A DNA stretch of 63,274 nucleotides from Hymenoscyphus infarciens (Eukaryota; Ascomycota; Leotiomycetes; Helotiales; Helotiaceae). The DNA is taken from contig LLCB01000324.1 in NCBI GenBank assembly GCA_001414345.1, positions 1 to 63,274 on the forward strand. Reading direction: 5' to 3'. Below, in pieces: positions 35,052 through 46,410 of this stretch. Numbering within the stretch: the first letter of the stretch is position 1; each line of letters starts with the position of its first letter. The translations under genes were made by a program, and so were the position numbers. The notes under the pieces were generated by a model. It worked only from the letters and a program-made list of their open reading frames with translations, did not search any database and had not been told where the DNA came from.

Positions 35052-37914
35052 TCACAAATACCAGTCTCCTTCTCTCGGCAACTCCACTTCCTGGCTCGTG
35101 AAGGTACAATGTCCTGGTACGCCATTCTCCTCATGGCGAACAGCCCCCCAACCAACCTTTCTGTAGGCAGCTTCTTCATCGTTATCCGGTGGGTGGCAAG
35201 CTGCTGCAATAGCTAGACTGTTATTTCCCACTAACACACAAGGCTTTAACTTCTTGAATCCGATGACTCCCATAGCTAGAACCATGAGAGATCCGAAGAT
35301 GATTGTGGTAAGGAATGCCAATGGGGAGTATGCGACCACCATATATGACTCTGGACGCGGAGATCCGTCTGCATAGAGGAGTTTTTCGCGTGCGATGAAA
35401 ATGGTCTGCGAAATAAGCCAATGTAGTGTAGCAATTGCTGCAGAAATAGGGAGGGCATATGTCCAGGGCAGACTAAGCCAGTATGTAGAACGTTGCTCTC
35501 CTTTAGGCATAGATGTCCGAAGGGCCTTTTTTTGATAGGTAAACCGGCTCCACTCATCGGCCGATACCATCGAGGTGTATACCGTGTTGTAAGCGAAGTA
35601 CAAACATGAGATCTACCAACAAGTTAGCTGCGGGCATGTTTTTTCTCCATTACATTTGGAAGCAGAGACCTGTCAAACTGGCTGGCTGCCTGAATTTGAG
35701 AAGCATAAACTAAATGGGGCAAAAAAGATACACTGCTTACTATGACTTGTGGTAAGTTCGCTAAAGTAACACATTTTATTAGGGCACTGCTTGATTCGAA
35801 AATATCGTCGTGCTTGCCGACCCCAAGACTTCCCAATCCGCTAATTGTGGCGTAAGAGTTATAAGTCCCGAAGCCCATTTGGAAAGGTTCTATAAAAAAT
35901 TCAGAGTTAATGTTGCTCACGGTGGTTTCGTACGCCTCTCTGAGCAATGCAATAGAGATGGTGATGGCAATAGTACAACTACAATCTCATTAGCGAGCGT
36001 TCGAGTTTCAGGACAAGAATCGAAGGTCTACAGAAACAATGTGGTGATCAGCCTTCCACAACTTGGGCCATGCCACCACCGTAGCGCTAATTTTGGATGC
36101 CGCCATCGCCTTGTAATGCTGTAAATTGGTGCTTCTTGCCTGTGTGAGGCGGCTTCCAACCTCAAATGCATTTTTCTGTGTTTTCTAACCTCCGTCCTAT
36201 TCATGAGACATGCCTGGGCTGTAAGGTCATCTGGCCGTTCTAGGAAAGACGCAACACAGTCCCCAACAGTCGCCAACACCGGCTCTCTCTGAGTCATGAG
36301 CACAACAATCATACATATGAATTTGACACTATTCGCTCCTACCACAAATAACATGATTATGAAACTGTATTGCAGCTCGCACCGCGCCCGTAATTCAGTT
36401 TTCTCTGCCAAACAGTAGTCGATAGGCCATTCTGTTATAGGATGTTTATGGAACTGATCATCGTTATCTTTGAAAATTGGGCCCAGTTTCCAGTTATTCG
36501 AGTTTGCTGCAATATCTTTGAAATCGCATTTGTAATTATTGGAAAGGAGATATCCGGGACCGCAAACCCAATCCTTCCCGGTGTAGTTGGAAACATAGTT
36601 CTCGCGACCGAAGCCTAGTAGTAGAGTGTAATTCGATATCACTTCTGGCTTCGCAACAAGAAGCACGTCGCCCCAAGTCGAAAAGTTCGGTCGATATCCT
36701 CCGTATGTATTTATACATTCGTCGTTACTCAAACGAGTCAACTTGCCCACGTTCGCTTTGCTTCTCAAGGTAGTAGCCTCATGACATTTTACAGCAACAA
36801 ACATCTCCAGATATTTACCGTAATACCTACTGTCATCGTGGTTCTCCAGCTGATACAATTTCTGGCAGTTTGCTGTCGTATTTGTCATGAAACTGGTCGT
36901 GACAACTACAATGTTGTAGTCTAACCTCTGTGTCAAAGTGAACACAGCAGAGTTCCAACTACATAAAGACATTTGTCAGACATGTAGCCGAGAAAGAGAA
37001 ATTGACTTACAAAAATTGCAGAGGTAAAGTTGAAATAGCCAATGCGATGAAGAGGCTCTTCTTCCGCCAGCCACTTAGATTCCGTATACTAGGTATCCCG
37101 ATGTCGCAATAGTGCCCTTTTTCGTGAGCAACGTCTATTTGAGCCCTCGTTGGGGAGCTAATGCACTGCATAGTATAATTACTAGCTCCTAAAAGGACCT
37201 TGAGATGTCAGTCAGCAATGAAGAGTTCTAAAATCACAAGGCGGACTGAGGAAGAGGATCCAGAAGAGTTAAATGGAAGAAATGTGCACCCACAGTACCC
37301 AAAAGGTTAATGATGATATGGATCCATGTATTGATATTTCCTACCATGTCACAATTTCCTGTCTTTATAGTTCCAATCCGAGTTCCACTCTTCGATATAT
37401 TCAGAGCAAAGACTGTGAATATGGAGTTTAGAAAGAACACAGTCCCTGCACTAATTGCTGCGAATAAAACACCACCTCTCCAGCCACTGTACTTCCTCGA
37501 CCCAACCAACCCTTGAGGTGCCTCTTCATATGAGATGTGGGATGCAGCTTTACCCGATCGAAGGATGATTCGTGCCGACTGTTGGAATAAGTTTCGTATT
37601 CCTGACTTCATGCGCTCGATTGTAGATTCAGGCTGCCGCGACGAACCTTGCAAGTTCCTATGAGTTGGTAGTTAGCACCGGACCATTGCATTGGCATCTC
37701 GCTTGCTCATAAACCATGATTCTGTGATATAAACTTGCCTGCAAGGTAAATCCGCTTCATCGTTTCTCTGTAGTAGAGAATAACTCTGCGATGAAGAAGG
37801 CTGATTCTGTCTGGTTGCTCTCAACGATATATCCTGCAATTCTAATTCATTGTCATGGGAGGGATTATTTTGGATGCTCTCAGCTTGTTGGAGTAACTGA
37901 GCCCGTTCGGCCAT
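35052..37914 (-). CDS. DUF6536 multi-pass membrane protein, six exons
   Basis: Exons (minus): 37914-37739, 37657-37294, 37198-37011, 36958-36038, 35978-35741, 35612-35052; 815 aa, phases all consistent. Recognised by the fungal DUF6536 pattern: GWRGGVLFAAISAGT (TM1), NCDMVGNINTWIHIIINLLGT (TM2), LLGASNYTMQC with SPTR, then YN/WNSAVF, a large extracellular-looking loop with several Asn-glycosylation sites and Cys residues, and C-terminal helices with GFGT, LANLPQVI, DEWSRF, GEQRSTYWLSLPW and the terminal GHCTFTSQEVELP. Intron 1 uses a GC donor (CAG/GCAAGT), because no GT site restores the frame. Function of the family is unknown. Gene looks intact. Confidence 0.88.
37658..37738 (-). other. GC-AG intron
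   Basis: 81-bp intron 1 of the DUF6536 gene. Donor CAG/GCAAGT matches the strong consensus of GC-AG introns; a GCTAAC branch-like site precedes the acceptor ATAG. The nearby GT (GTTTAT) puts the next exon in a frame that stops within ten codons. Confidence 0.75.
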
Positions 37915-38299
37915 TTTGGATAGGCAATGAAGTATTTGTGATAGAGTGAAGTCCCTGTGGTAAAGCGAGGCGTGTGTGAAACTGAGAAATTTGCAGGTAG
38001 TACAAACCGGGTGTATTAAGTAAAGAAGAAGGAGCGACCGCAAAGAATACAGCAATCACTCTGCCCACTCGAGGCACAATGACGTTTTGCCCACTCGATG
38101 GAAAGTAGATAGAGAGCTGAATTGAAGGAGGGACGGATTTACCTAATACTAGAGCGTTACGTTTCAAATAATTCGCCTCCCTCTGAGACGGGAAGGTACC
38201 TTCTTCATCGAATAGCAACACACAGTCTAACTAATGACCTAGGCGGAATATATCACGAAAATATCCCTCGACATACTTCAGCTCAATGCCGACATCATC

Positions 38300-38450
38300 A
38301 GAAAATGGCAAAAAGGGGCTTCTTGCGGACTTGAGAAACTGCCTCAGCAGTGGCCGTCTTGCCTACTCTAGGAATACCATGGAGGAGAATAGCTAAGCCC
38401 GGCCCCGAATTAAGTCCTGGTGAAGTTCGATATATTGCTTCTGTTTCTGG
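38300..38450 (-). pseudogene. AAA+ ATPase fragment
   Basis: About 45 codons resembling a fungal AAA ATPase: YIELHQDLIRG, then after a one-base frame change GLAILLHGIPRVGKTATAEA, where the Walker A core is G-x-P-x-V-G-K-T, then QVRKKPLF and loss of frame. Only the P-loop neighbourhood survives. A relic, not a gene. Confidence 0.6.
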
Positions 38451-38988
38451 ACGATTTGCTTTTGAAAGCGTGTTTTTACCGAGTGCTTAACCGTGGGCAT
38501 GTGATTCCTCTCGATTTCCAGGTCTCTAAACATATTTTGTGGGCTAGGTACGGTTACTAAGGCGTGAAGGTAAACTATGACAAAAGTGTGTTTCTGTAGG
38601 GCATATGCAAGTATGCGTCGCGGTGAGAGAACTAGGTCATCGCCTTTGATCTTTGTGAAAAGCTCATGTAGTTACCAAATTTGTCTTTCTCATTCGTTTG
38701 CGTTTTTTCGGGGCTTACGTTCAAACTGTATGAGGCCCTGAGTCTGCCCTTCGAGAGATGTTCCCGTGTACACTTGATAAGTTTCCGCCCACCGGCCGTT
38801 TTACCCCAAAACCCATCTCATAGACCTACATATAGAGTCTCCTCTTTACCTTTTTTCTAAAAACTTTATATAATGCAACAGTTGATTCGAGAGTTATCTT
38901 TCATTTAGCTTCTAAAATATTGTAATTAATTAAAATATCGTTGTTATATAGTTATTTAAAAAGTCGTCTCGGTATAGTATTCCAAATA

Positions 38989-39379
38989 TACTAAAAAGTC
39001 AGATTAACTAAATCGCAAATAGAAACTCAAAATATCACTTTCTATAAGTATAAAATAAACTCTCTTACTCTCATTCTCCTCTTTCCCTCTAGATTAAGAC
39101 TAAAGAGCCTTTAGCCTTATCTATAAGATAATAAGTATCACCTATATAGTATAATATCGCTCTCTTACTACCTATCGCCTTCTTGCTAATACTGTCGCCT
39201 TCTTACTGTCACTTAACTGTTATATCGCTTTCTTACTATTATTTCAAGAAAAATAATAGCGAGGGGAAGAGAAGGAGAGAGAGAGAGAGAGAGAGAGAGG
39301 AGGGATTGTTTACTACCTTCCTAAACTCCTCTTATCTACGCTAGGAAAAACTTTCTACTAAAAGATTTACTTACTAGCC

Positions 39380-39439
<60 letters not shown>

Positions 39440-39616
39440 ACACCTACTTATATATAATATATAAAAGAAGAGAAGGAATAACGAGAGAGAGTAAGAAGTA
39501 TTATATACCTCTTCTTTTTTTCCAAAGGGACGGAATAAGCTTAGAGGCTTAGTTAACTAAACACTTGAATTTTGTGATTTGCGATTTGCGATTCAATTGA
39601 GTCCGACTTTTTGGTG
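38989..39616. mobile_element. Tc1/mariner-like MITE
   Basis: Inverted ends: left TACTAAAAAGTCAGATT at 38989, and the right end is the complement of CACCAAAAAGTCGGACTC ending 39616. The arms continue with AATCGCAAAT on both sides. TA dinucleotides flank both ends (38987-38988 and 39617-39618). 628 bp, no ORF. It contains a (GA)n run at about 39277-39299 and a (CT)n run at about 39384-39433. The left arm is more RIP-altered than the right. Confidence 0.7.
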
Positions 39617-39639
39617 TAACTAGGAAGCTCTACTAGGGT

Positions 39640-40790
39640 GATTTTCGCGAAAATATATATAAAATCGGCCAAAATCGGCTAAATCAGTGTTTTAGCTTTC
39701 CCCGCCTTAGTTAGCCTAGCACTCCAGAGAGGATAGGCTAATTTCACTTATCGGCTAGGCTGAATTAGATAGAAGAGATACTAAATTCAGATAAGAGAGG
39801 TAAGGAAGACTAAAAGATAGGGCTAGGTAAGGAGAGATACTAGAGAGAATAGAATAGAATAGGAAGTATATAAGTAAAAAGTATTAAAATAAGTAAAAAG
39901 TAATAAAAAGTACTAATATTATAGACTAATTTAAGAAGTATTAAAAATAATAATATTATTAAAGCTGCTAAAAGACGAGATATTATACCTAAATTATATA
40001 TTATCCTAGTAGATTAATAATAACCTAATTCTCTTTATCCTACTACTTACCTTCTAAGTCCTTTTAAATGGTACTAAATTAAGTGCTCTACTAGGTACTT
40101 GATTTACTATAGTAAAACCCCTGTTTTTAGGTATTGATTAGAGACTAATATTATATGCTTTTCTTAGGCTCGCGGTAGACACGGAAACTAGCACTATTTC
40201 TTATACTTAGCTTAGCCCGAGGTTTAGCCGAACTTGGAAACACTCTCTTTTTTAGACCCTTTTATATATATTCCTTACTATTATAGCTAAAGACAAAGAC
40301 TATAAGACTATATAGATATAGATAGTTAAATAATAGGATATTAGAATATATATAAATTTATATATAAATAAATATAAAAGTACGTGTTTTAGTATTATTA
40401 GCTTACTAAGCTAAGTATAAGAAATAGTACTAGTTTCCGTGTCTACTACGAGTTAGATAGCATCACTTCTACTAAATCTACTAATAATACTATAAATAAT
40501 ATATTTAAGGCTAGTATATACTCTGCCTAGCCTTCTCTATAGGCTAGGAAAGGCTACCCCGATACCTCGGATAGGAAAGGATAGGTAGAACAAATTTTAG
40601 AATAGATCAGAGTAGCTAGGAGAAGTAATATATTAGAATAGGATTAGGCGGGATAGCCTCAAAATAGAGGTAGGAAGGCGAAGGATCGTTAAGGCAGGAT
40701 AGGATAACAGATTAGGCGGGGAAACCTAAAACACTAGGCTAAATTTTACGATAAGCCAAAAGATCTCGTTATATTAAGCTAGGGTATAAT
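39640..40790. repeat. degenerate inverted-repeat pair (possible old DNA transposon)
   Basis: 39671-39709 and the reverse complement of 40711-40749 match closely (AGTGTTTTAG, TTTCCCCGCC). Similarity fades outward, with CTAGGGT-like ends near 39633 and 40785. The interior is low-complexity, AT-rich and contains a nested MITE. Ends and target duplication not resolved. Confidence 0.5.
40169..40452. mobile_element. 284-bp MITE with 47-bp terminal inverted repeats
   Basis: 40169-40215 and the reverse complement of 40406-40452 match over 47 bp with two or three differences; shared core GTAGACACGGAAACTAG and CTATTTCTTATACTTAGCTT. Flanks TTAG(G) and TTAG(A) suggest a TTAG-type target duplication. The long TIRs make the whole element a potential hairpin. 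Lies within the 39640-40790 inverted-repeat pair. Confidence 0.75.
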
Positions 40791-41288
40791 TTGAAAGTTC
40801 TGGGACTTTGTATATCGATATACTTTTATTAAAAATAAGTAGCTAGGAGCACAGTATATATGGCATCCGGGGGTGTTATTCTTGATGTCATTGAGATACA
40901 ACGATCGCAGTCTCTGCGCTCTTTGAACTATTTCGATATCAGGATAGGTCGTTGTTCAGGAACAGGGAAACGCTCTGGATGCTATCTCGCTCAGCATTCT
41001 ATTGTGAATCATCATTCTCTATCCATCTTGGAATGAGAATGACACAATCGACCCCGCTCTTGATTCACAAGCCCCCTCCCCACCTCCCCTCCAGAAAAAG
41101 TATTACTAGCTCGAAACCTCTCTTGTTCCTATGTCACAAAATACAAAAATCAAACCGAATACACTGAGACTCTGCCACCAAGCACCAAGTGACAAAGGCT
41201 TCCCGATTATCGGCAACCTCGACAGTAAGTTCACCGAAGCAGATTTGCAACAAGATTAAGGACTCGCTAACAATATAAAATAGTAGAA

Positions 41289-42171
41289 ATGAGTGCTTGA
41301 ACTGAAAATATCGAAGGAGAACACCACCAAATCAACGAGGATTCAGCGGCCGTGAGATTGAGCGCAGAGCAATTTCGCCAAATTCTTGAACAGCCAAGGA
41401 CCCTCGGAATTAATTGGGCCGTCCAACGCGGGAAGCAGCATTCAACAGCCTGATGAGATTTGGAAAGGGTGCTCAACCAACGCACTATCTTTGATCCGAC
41501 ACAACAGGTTTCTGAAATGGATGAAGAGTTGCCAATCTGACCTCATCTTTGTTGACGCAAATATCAGGGCTTCCGGACTGGAAAGAGTATCCGCAACCTC
41601 TCTATTCTGCGCAACCTTGGTCACCTTCTTGCTCAAAATCCAACCTAGCCAGGAAATCCAGCCCAACCAGGATACACAGGTCGTAATCTACTTCTTCTGT
41701 GGGCTACACCTCGTTCCTCAAGATCCCTGTTATGGGCAAAATGGACTGGTTCGCTCCATTATCATGCAACTCTTCACGGAGCTTGTCAATCTAGGTACCC
41801 TAGGTCTGGACTTCGTCAAAGATCGAGATTACCTGGAAGCCCTCGGGGAGTACGATTTGACAATTCTCTGCAACACCCTCGTCTCGCTCATCTCGCAGTT
41901 TTCTCCAGAGACGAAAATCTTCTGTATCATGGACTCCATCTCATGTTTCGACAAAGACAGGACATTCGAGGACCTGCAAGCCGTTATTACATCGCTCCAT
42001 GGCATTGTCCAGGATCCGTACACAGTACCAATAGTCAAGGTTCTATTGAGGACTCCGCTGCACAGTACCAGAAGAATGAAGGCGCTTCCAGCATTCAGTG
42101 GGGATCTGCCGCGATGTGTCAGTCTATCATCGAATAACGTGACTCCAAATCAAGTATCGGAGATTACTTGA
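41289..42171 (+). pseudogene. decayed conserved fungal ORF
   Basis: A start ATG at 41289 is followed by an in-frame TGA at 41298-41300, then a coding-like stretch including AAVRLSAEQFRQILEQPRTL. The frame changes by +1 between about 41385 and 41450. The second frame continues to 42171 with LIRHNRFLKWMK, SDLIFVDAN, VVIYFFCGLH, NGLVRSIIMQLF and KIFCIMDSISCF. The latter parts look like the strand-helix core of a P-loop-like fungal protein family I have seen in ascomycetes but cannot name. No Walker A is visible. Two lesions argue for a pseudogene unless an unusual intron is involved. Confidence 0.5.
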
Positions 42172-42537
42172 AAGCCTGCTTTTGCGACGACCAACCCCCA
42201 TACCCACAAGACATAAGCAAGAGACTATGAAGCTGGGATGGGGTGCAGGACGAGTATGAACAGGGTTGAGTGAGGGGAACAGGAAATACGTACTTGGTTG
42301 TCATGGTTTGGCGCTTTCTGGCAATGTATCTATGATCTTCTCGAGAACTCTCACCCCAAACTTGGCTTATATTTTGAGTCATGGATGGTAAAATATTTCG
42401 GTTGCAAGTGCCCTACCTACAATACCGGCGTCAGCCTTACTGATGCCCTGTTTGTTCCGAGTCGACTACCCGCAGTTTGGCTACAAATGGCAAGATCCCC
42501 CACACCGAACTCCATGGCTATGCAGAACAAATATTTC

Positions 42538-43508
42538 TCAGACGATTGATAAGCTCTCCAAAGTATGTGAGACTTCCGGTATCAGATGTGCAATTTGGTT
42601 GGGATCTCGGAGTGCGATTGTTAAATCGTTGGGTAGCTTGCCGGAGGCGAGTAAATTCTGGAGCATTGATGTTAGCAAGAACTACACAACTTTACACATG
42701 AAAAAAAGCCCGAGATTCCATTTTGAGAGGTGGAGCAGTTGCGCCTACCTGTTGAACCTTGTCAAATGACTCTTCGCGCTCAGTGTAGTCTCTGATAACC
42801 TTGCCCATGTTGAAATCAACGTAGATTCTGGTATCGCGAATTCTAACAAGAACATTATCGAGCCTCATGAAGAGCCGGCATAACAGTAGCATGCGATCCG
42901 GCATGACGCGCAGTTTGCAGGAGTATAGAGATATGCCGTTGTCGTCGAGCTCGCTTTCGTAGAGGACCACTTCTTCGAAGAAGAGGATAGGATCTGGTCT
43001 CTTGAGGAGTTCGATTGGTATTGGCTCCGCATTGTCCTTCTGCAACTCAAATTCCTTCCCCTTCGTTGTGCCCTTGTAATCGGTTGTGTAAGACCAGTCA
43101 AACGGCTTGACGACCTCTTTGATGCCTTCGTGGGTTTTTTCTCTACAAACCATCAGTACCTTCTCAGCACGGAAGCCGGACTGCTGACCTGCTGCTCGAC
43201 CATTCTTTTGAGTATGCCACCTTTAGCATATTCTTGTCCGTCTTGTCCACTCGGTCAAGAGCATCAAAAGCATTGAACTCTAGCCGCCATCCACTTGCGA
43301 TGTGTTCAATTGCAACCATATTGTCCCCAAATATCATCTCAGGAACCGGAATCCCAAGCTTCTCGTTCATCTCGTCGATTTCGTCAGATTTCGATATAGG
43401 AAGCTTTCTTGTACTGATCTTGAAGCCTTTTTGCTTGTGCGAAACCGTGAATTTGTCGACCTTCCCGGGAACGGGGAAGGGCTCCTCGATGGGGCCGTTG
43501 AACGACAT
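42538..43508 (-). CDS. TIP41: TIP41-like protein (TOR/PP2A regulator)
   Basis: Regulator of PP2A-type phosphatases downstream of TOR. Three exons (minus): 43508-43189, 43142-42749, 42657-42538; 277 aa. Family motifs: RKLPISKSDEIDEMNEKLGI, PVPEMIFGDN, WRLEFNAFDALDRVDK, KVAYSKEWSSSR, then across intron 1 KTHEGIKEVVKPFDWSYTTDYKG, PIPIELLKRPDPILFFEEV, LRVMPDRMLLLCRLFMRLD, VLVRIRDTRIYVDF. A third exon adds LLASGKLPNDLTIALRDPNQ, found at the end of fungal homologues. Introns are 46 and 91 bp. Shares a 352-bp head-to-head promoter with the Aurora kinase gene. Confidence 0.93.
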
Positions 43509-43860
43509 TATCGGAGAATCAGTATGTACGCTTTGGACCAGAAGCCAAAGAAGGAGTTTCTGAGTGAAAGATGAAGCTTGGAGGCCGTTGAGAGGTTGTG
43601 GTATTGGTTTGTACAGTTTGAAGCTCACGATGATGCGGCTCTGAGTATCGGACGTACCCCTGCAAATTGGTTGTCTCCCCAACCGTCGGTCGGGCAAGAA
43701 ACGCCCCTTCCAAAACATCCACACAGAACTCACAAGACTTTCCTTGAAACTAGACTTCGACACTCAACCAACAACCACTTTACTAACCAGCAGCTCAGCA
43801 GGTCTTGCAGTAACCTTCATTTGCATCGCAGTTCCATTCTATTCTCTACCTCTCCTCTCA
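43509..43860. promoter_or_regulatory. divergent promoter between TIP41 and Aurora kinase
   Basis: 352 bp between the two ATG codons, transcribed outward on both sides. No TATA box recognised; pyrimidine-rich stretch just before the kinase ATG. Confidence 0.5.
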
Positions 43861-45173
43861 ATGGCCACACGCGTACTCGAATCACGGTTCGAACATCTTT
43901 CGGTGAACGACGAGAACGAATCAAATGAGAATGGTAAATACCAAAAATCCAAGGTATATCTACACAACTTCTCTGCGGTGGACCAAGCTAACTCGGGGCA
44001 GATGACTTCAACCACCACGGTGACCAGCTCACAGCTGTCGCAAAATTCAAGTCGAGCCAACCTCTTGAAGATCGCGCTACAAAATCAAAACACAACCAGC
44101 ACAATCGTCACAGTTCCATCCCAGAATGCACAATGGCGAGGATCGCGGAGGGATGATTCGGGCAACGGGCAGGAAATCGAAGAATCGACAAGAATGGAAC
44201 GCAAATCAAACTCAATGTACGAACAACCAGCTCCACCCAAACAATTCCATCTTGGGATGTTCGAAATTGGTCGACCTCTGGGCAAAGGGAAATTTGGGCG
44301 AGTCTACTTGGTACGAGAGCGAAGCTCAAACTTCGTTTGCGCACTCAAGGTTCTTCACAAGAACGAATTGAAACACGGCGATGCAGAAAAACAGGTTCGC
44401 AGGGAGATTGAGATTCAGAGCAACCTCCGGCACCCAAACATTCTCCGATTATTTGGTCATTTCCACGACAGTAAACGAATCTTTCTTATTCTCGAGTTTG
44501 CCGGTAAAGGAGAGTTATATAAACATCTGCGCCGGGAAAATAGGTTTCCGGAATGGAAAGCTGCACAATATGTTGCCCAAATGGCAGCTGCGCTCAAGTA
44601 CTGCCACAAGAAGCACATTATGCATCGGGACATCAAGCCAGAGAACATTCTTCTAGGCATACACGGAGAAGTCAAGCTTTCGGATTTCGGATGGAGTGTC
44701 CATGCTCCAAGCAATCGACGCAACACCCTTTGCGGAACTTTGGACTACCTTCCCCCGGAGATGTTGAAGCCTACACGCGACAAGAACACATACTCCAATA
44801 AGGTCGATCTGTGGTCGCTAGGTGTCCTTACATATGAGTTCCTAGTCGGTGAAGCTCCTTTCGAGGATTCGCCCGTCATGACCCAACGAAAGATTGCACG
44901 AGGAGAAATGACAGTCCCAAGTTTTGTGAGCGCTGAGGCAAGGGATCTAATCAAGAAGGTGAGATACCGTACACCAAGTTTTTCAGGTTTTCCTGTTTTT
45001 ATCTAACGTTGGCATAGCTTCTTGTTCTTGACCCTGAGAAACGAATATCACTTGATGGTGTTCAAGAACACCCATGGATTATCAAATATTGCGTCAAAGG
45101 AGAACGAGCCACTATGAGAGAATCCAAGTCGATGGAGTCCAAATCCAAGGGCAAACATGCTTCGGATGAATGA
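43861..45173 (+). CDS. ARK1: Aurora kinase (Ark1/Ipl1 family)
   Basis: Mitotic serine/threonine kinase of the chromosomal passenger complex. Exons 43861-44958 and 45018-45173 (59-bp intron), 417 aa. A disordered N-terminus to about residue 128, then the kinase domain: glycine loop GKGKFGRV, Lys163 in [13 protein letters not shown] with catalytic Asp257, DFGWSVHAP with Asp275, and the activation segment [16 protein letters not shown] with Thr289, which is the Aurora signature. The C-terminal lobe ends in exon 2 ([18 protein letters not shown]) with a Ser/Lys-rich tail. The ATG at 43861 is preferred to an upstream in-frame non-ATG extension. Convergent with ATP23. Confidence 0.95.
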
Positions 45174-45359
45174 ATGACGAGTTTATGTTATTAGCGTTGG
45201 CGTTGGGAGGTTTTGGGGGATTAGTAGGTTTAAATCAAGGTGCATGCATAAAGAGCATTCTGGGAGATGGAGATCTTCATGGCTTATTCAGAGCCAGTAC
45301 AAGTACAAACATAATAATGTACACTGTCTTCTACATGTTGGTACACCTGTCTCAAAAGT

Positions 45360-46150
45360 TCACCTGTAAATATCATCAAAAGGCCTGGTATCAGCGAAGC
45401 AAGAATCCCAGACTTCGTTGACAACTTTCACAGCTTGCACATCGTCTTTGCAGTTCGGTCTCGCCATGACTGAGGCTACTGCTCTCCGCCGGACGCAGGC
45501 TTGATGCTGTTGTGTTAAAGTCCGCTGTCCTCTTGTGAAGAACTCCCTTGTAAATCTACACTCTCCGCTTAAACTCGAGGCTCGAATCTACTCTCTATTA
45601 GCACCACCCATTGTATTATTCCCAATATAATACATACCTCCGAACAAGCCGCATGCCTCAAATCATCCCAATCAACCTTCCATCTCAACTGGTCCCACGC
45701 ATGCACCAACTCATGCGCCAAAGTATCCTCCAAATGTTTCCTATCCCTCATCTGATTCGAACATATCAGAATCCCCGCCTCGGGATTAAACCCACCCCCT
45801 TGTTGATGTAACCTCCCTTCCTCGTCTCTCCGTGCTGGACACCGTCGACATATGACATTTGAAGCGTTCATATCCCCGTTTAGTTTTGCGATTTCCCTAC
45901 GCAGGAAGATCACTGTTGGACTGTAGGTGAAGCACCAGTCCCGCCATTCTTCGCAGTTCTTTTGGTCAGGGAGAGCGTTTTTTATGTAGGTTGCTTCGCG
46001 GTATTCGTCCATTCCTGCGGGGGACATGCGGCCTATGAAGGCGTTGAAGATATTGGACCAGGTTGCGTTAGGGTCGTAGCCTGAGTTTGTGAGGTCTGGT
46101 TTTGGGGGATTGGAGGACGACGACGAGGAGGAGATGGTTTTAGAATCCAT
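45360..46150 (-). CDS. ATP23: mitochondrial inner membrane protease ATP23
   Basis: Metalloprotease and chaperone of the intermembrane space that matures and assembles ATP synthase subunit 6. Two exons (minus): 46150-45638 and 45587-45360, 246 aa, 50-bp intron. Catalytic HELVH at residues 146-150 in the family context [12 protein letters not shown]. Family Cys-rich stretches C-E-EWRDWCF and CRRCPARR lie upstream, and [21 protein letters not shown] and the tail [12 protein letters not shown] downstream. A Ser-rich N-terminal tract precedes the conserved part. The acceptor at 45588-45590 (TAG) is set by the RASSLSGEC motif. Confidence 0.94.
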
Positions 46151-46410
46151 TGCGGCTTGTATTAGATGGTATACGAGGGGAGTGTCGAGTGGAGGAAGGA
46201 AAGGCGCAAATGGTCTGTAAATATTTTGAAGGGCGCGGTTCGCTGGCAATTGCTTCGAGATTCCAGGCGGTGAGCCCTTTTTGGTGGCAGCTAGAATCAC
46301 CCCGGTTTCGGTCCGGTTGTAATTGGGCGAGAGAGTCATCGTCAGAAAATCTAAAGATTTTGGAGCTGCTTCCTTGACTTTTCTAATCAGTTCGCTTCCT
46401 TAATTTCATA
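46151..46410. promoter_or_regulatory. divergent promoter between ATP23 and PRO1
   Basis: 260 bp between outward-facing ATG codons. No specific sites recognised. Confidence 0.5.

Larger units (their letters stand above)
38820..40860. other. AT-rich, RIP-mutated transposon island
   Basis: Composition shifts sharply near 38820 and returns to normal near 40800. Holds the two MITEs and the inverted-repeat pair, with no gene. Confidence 0.7.
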
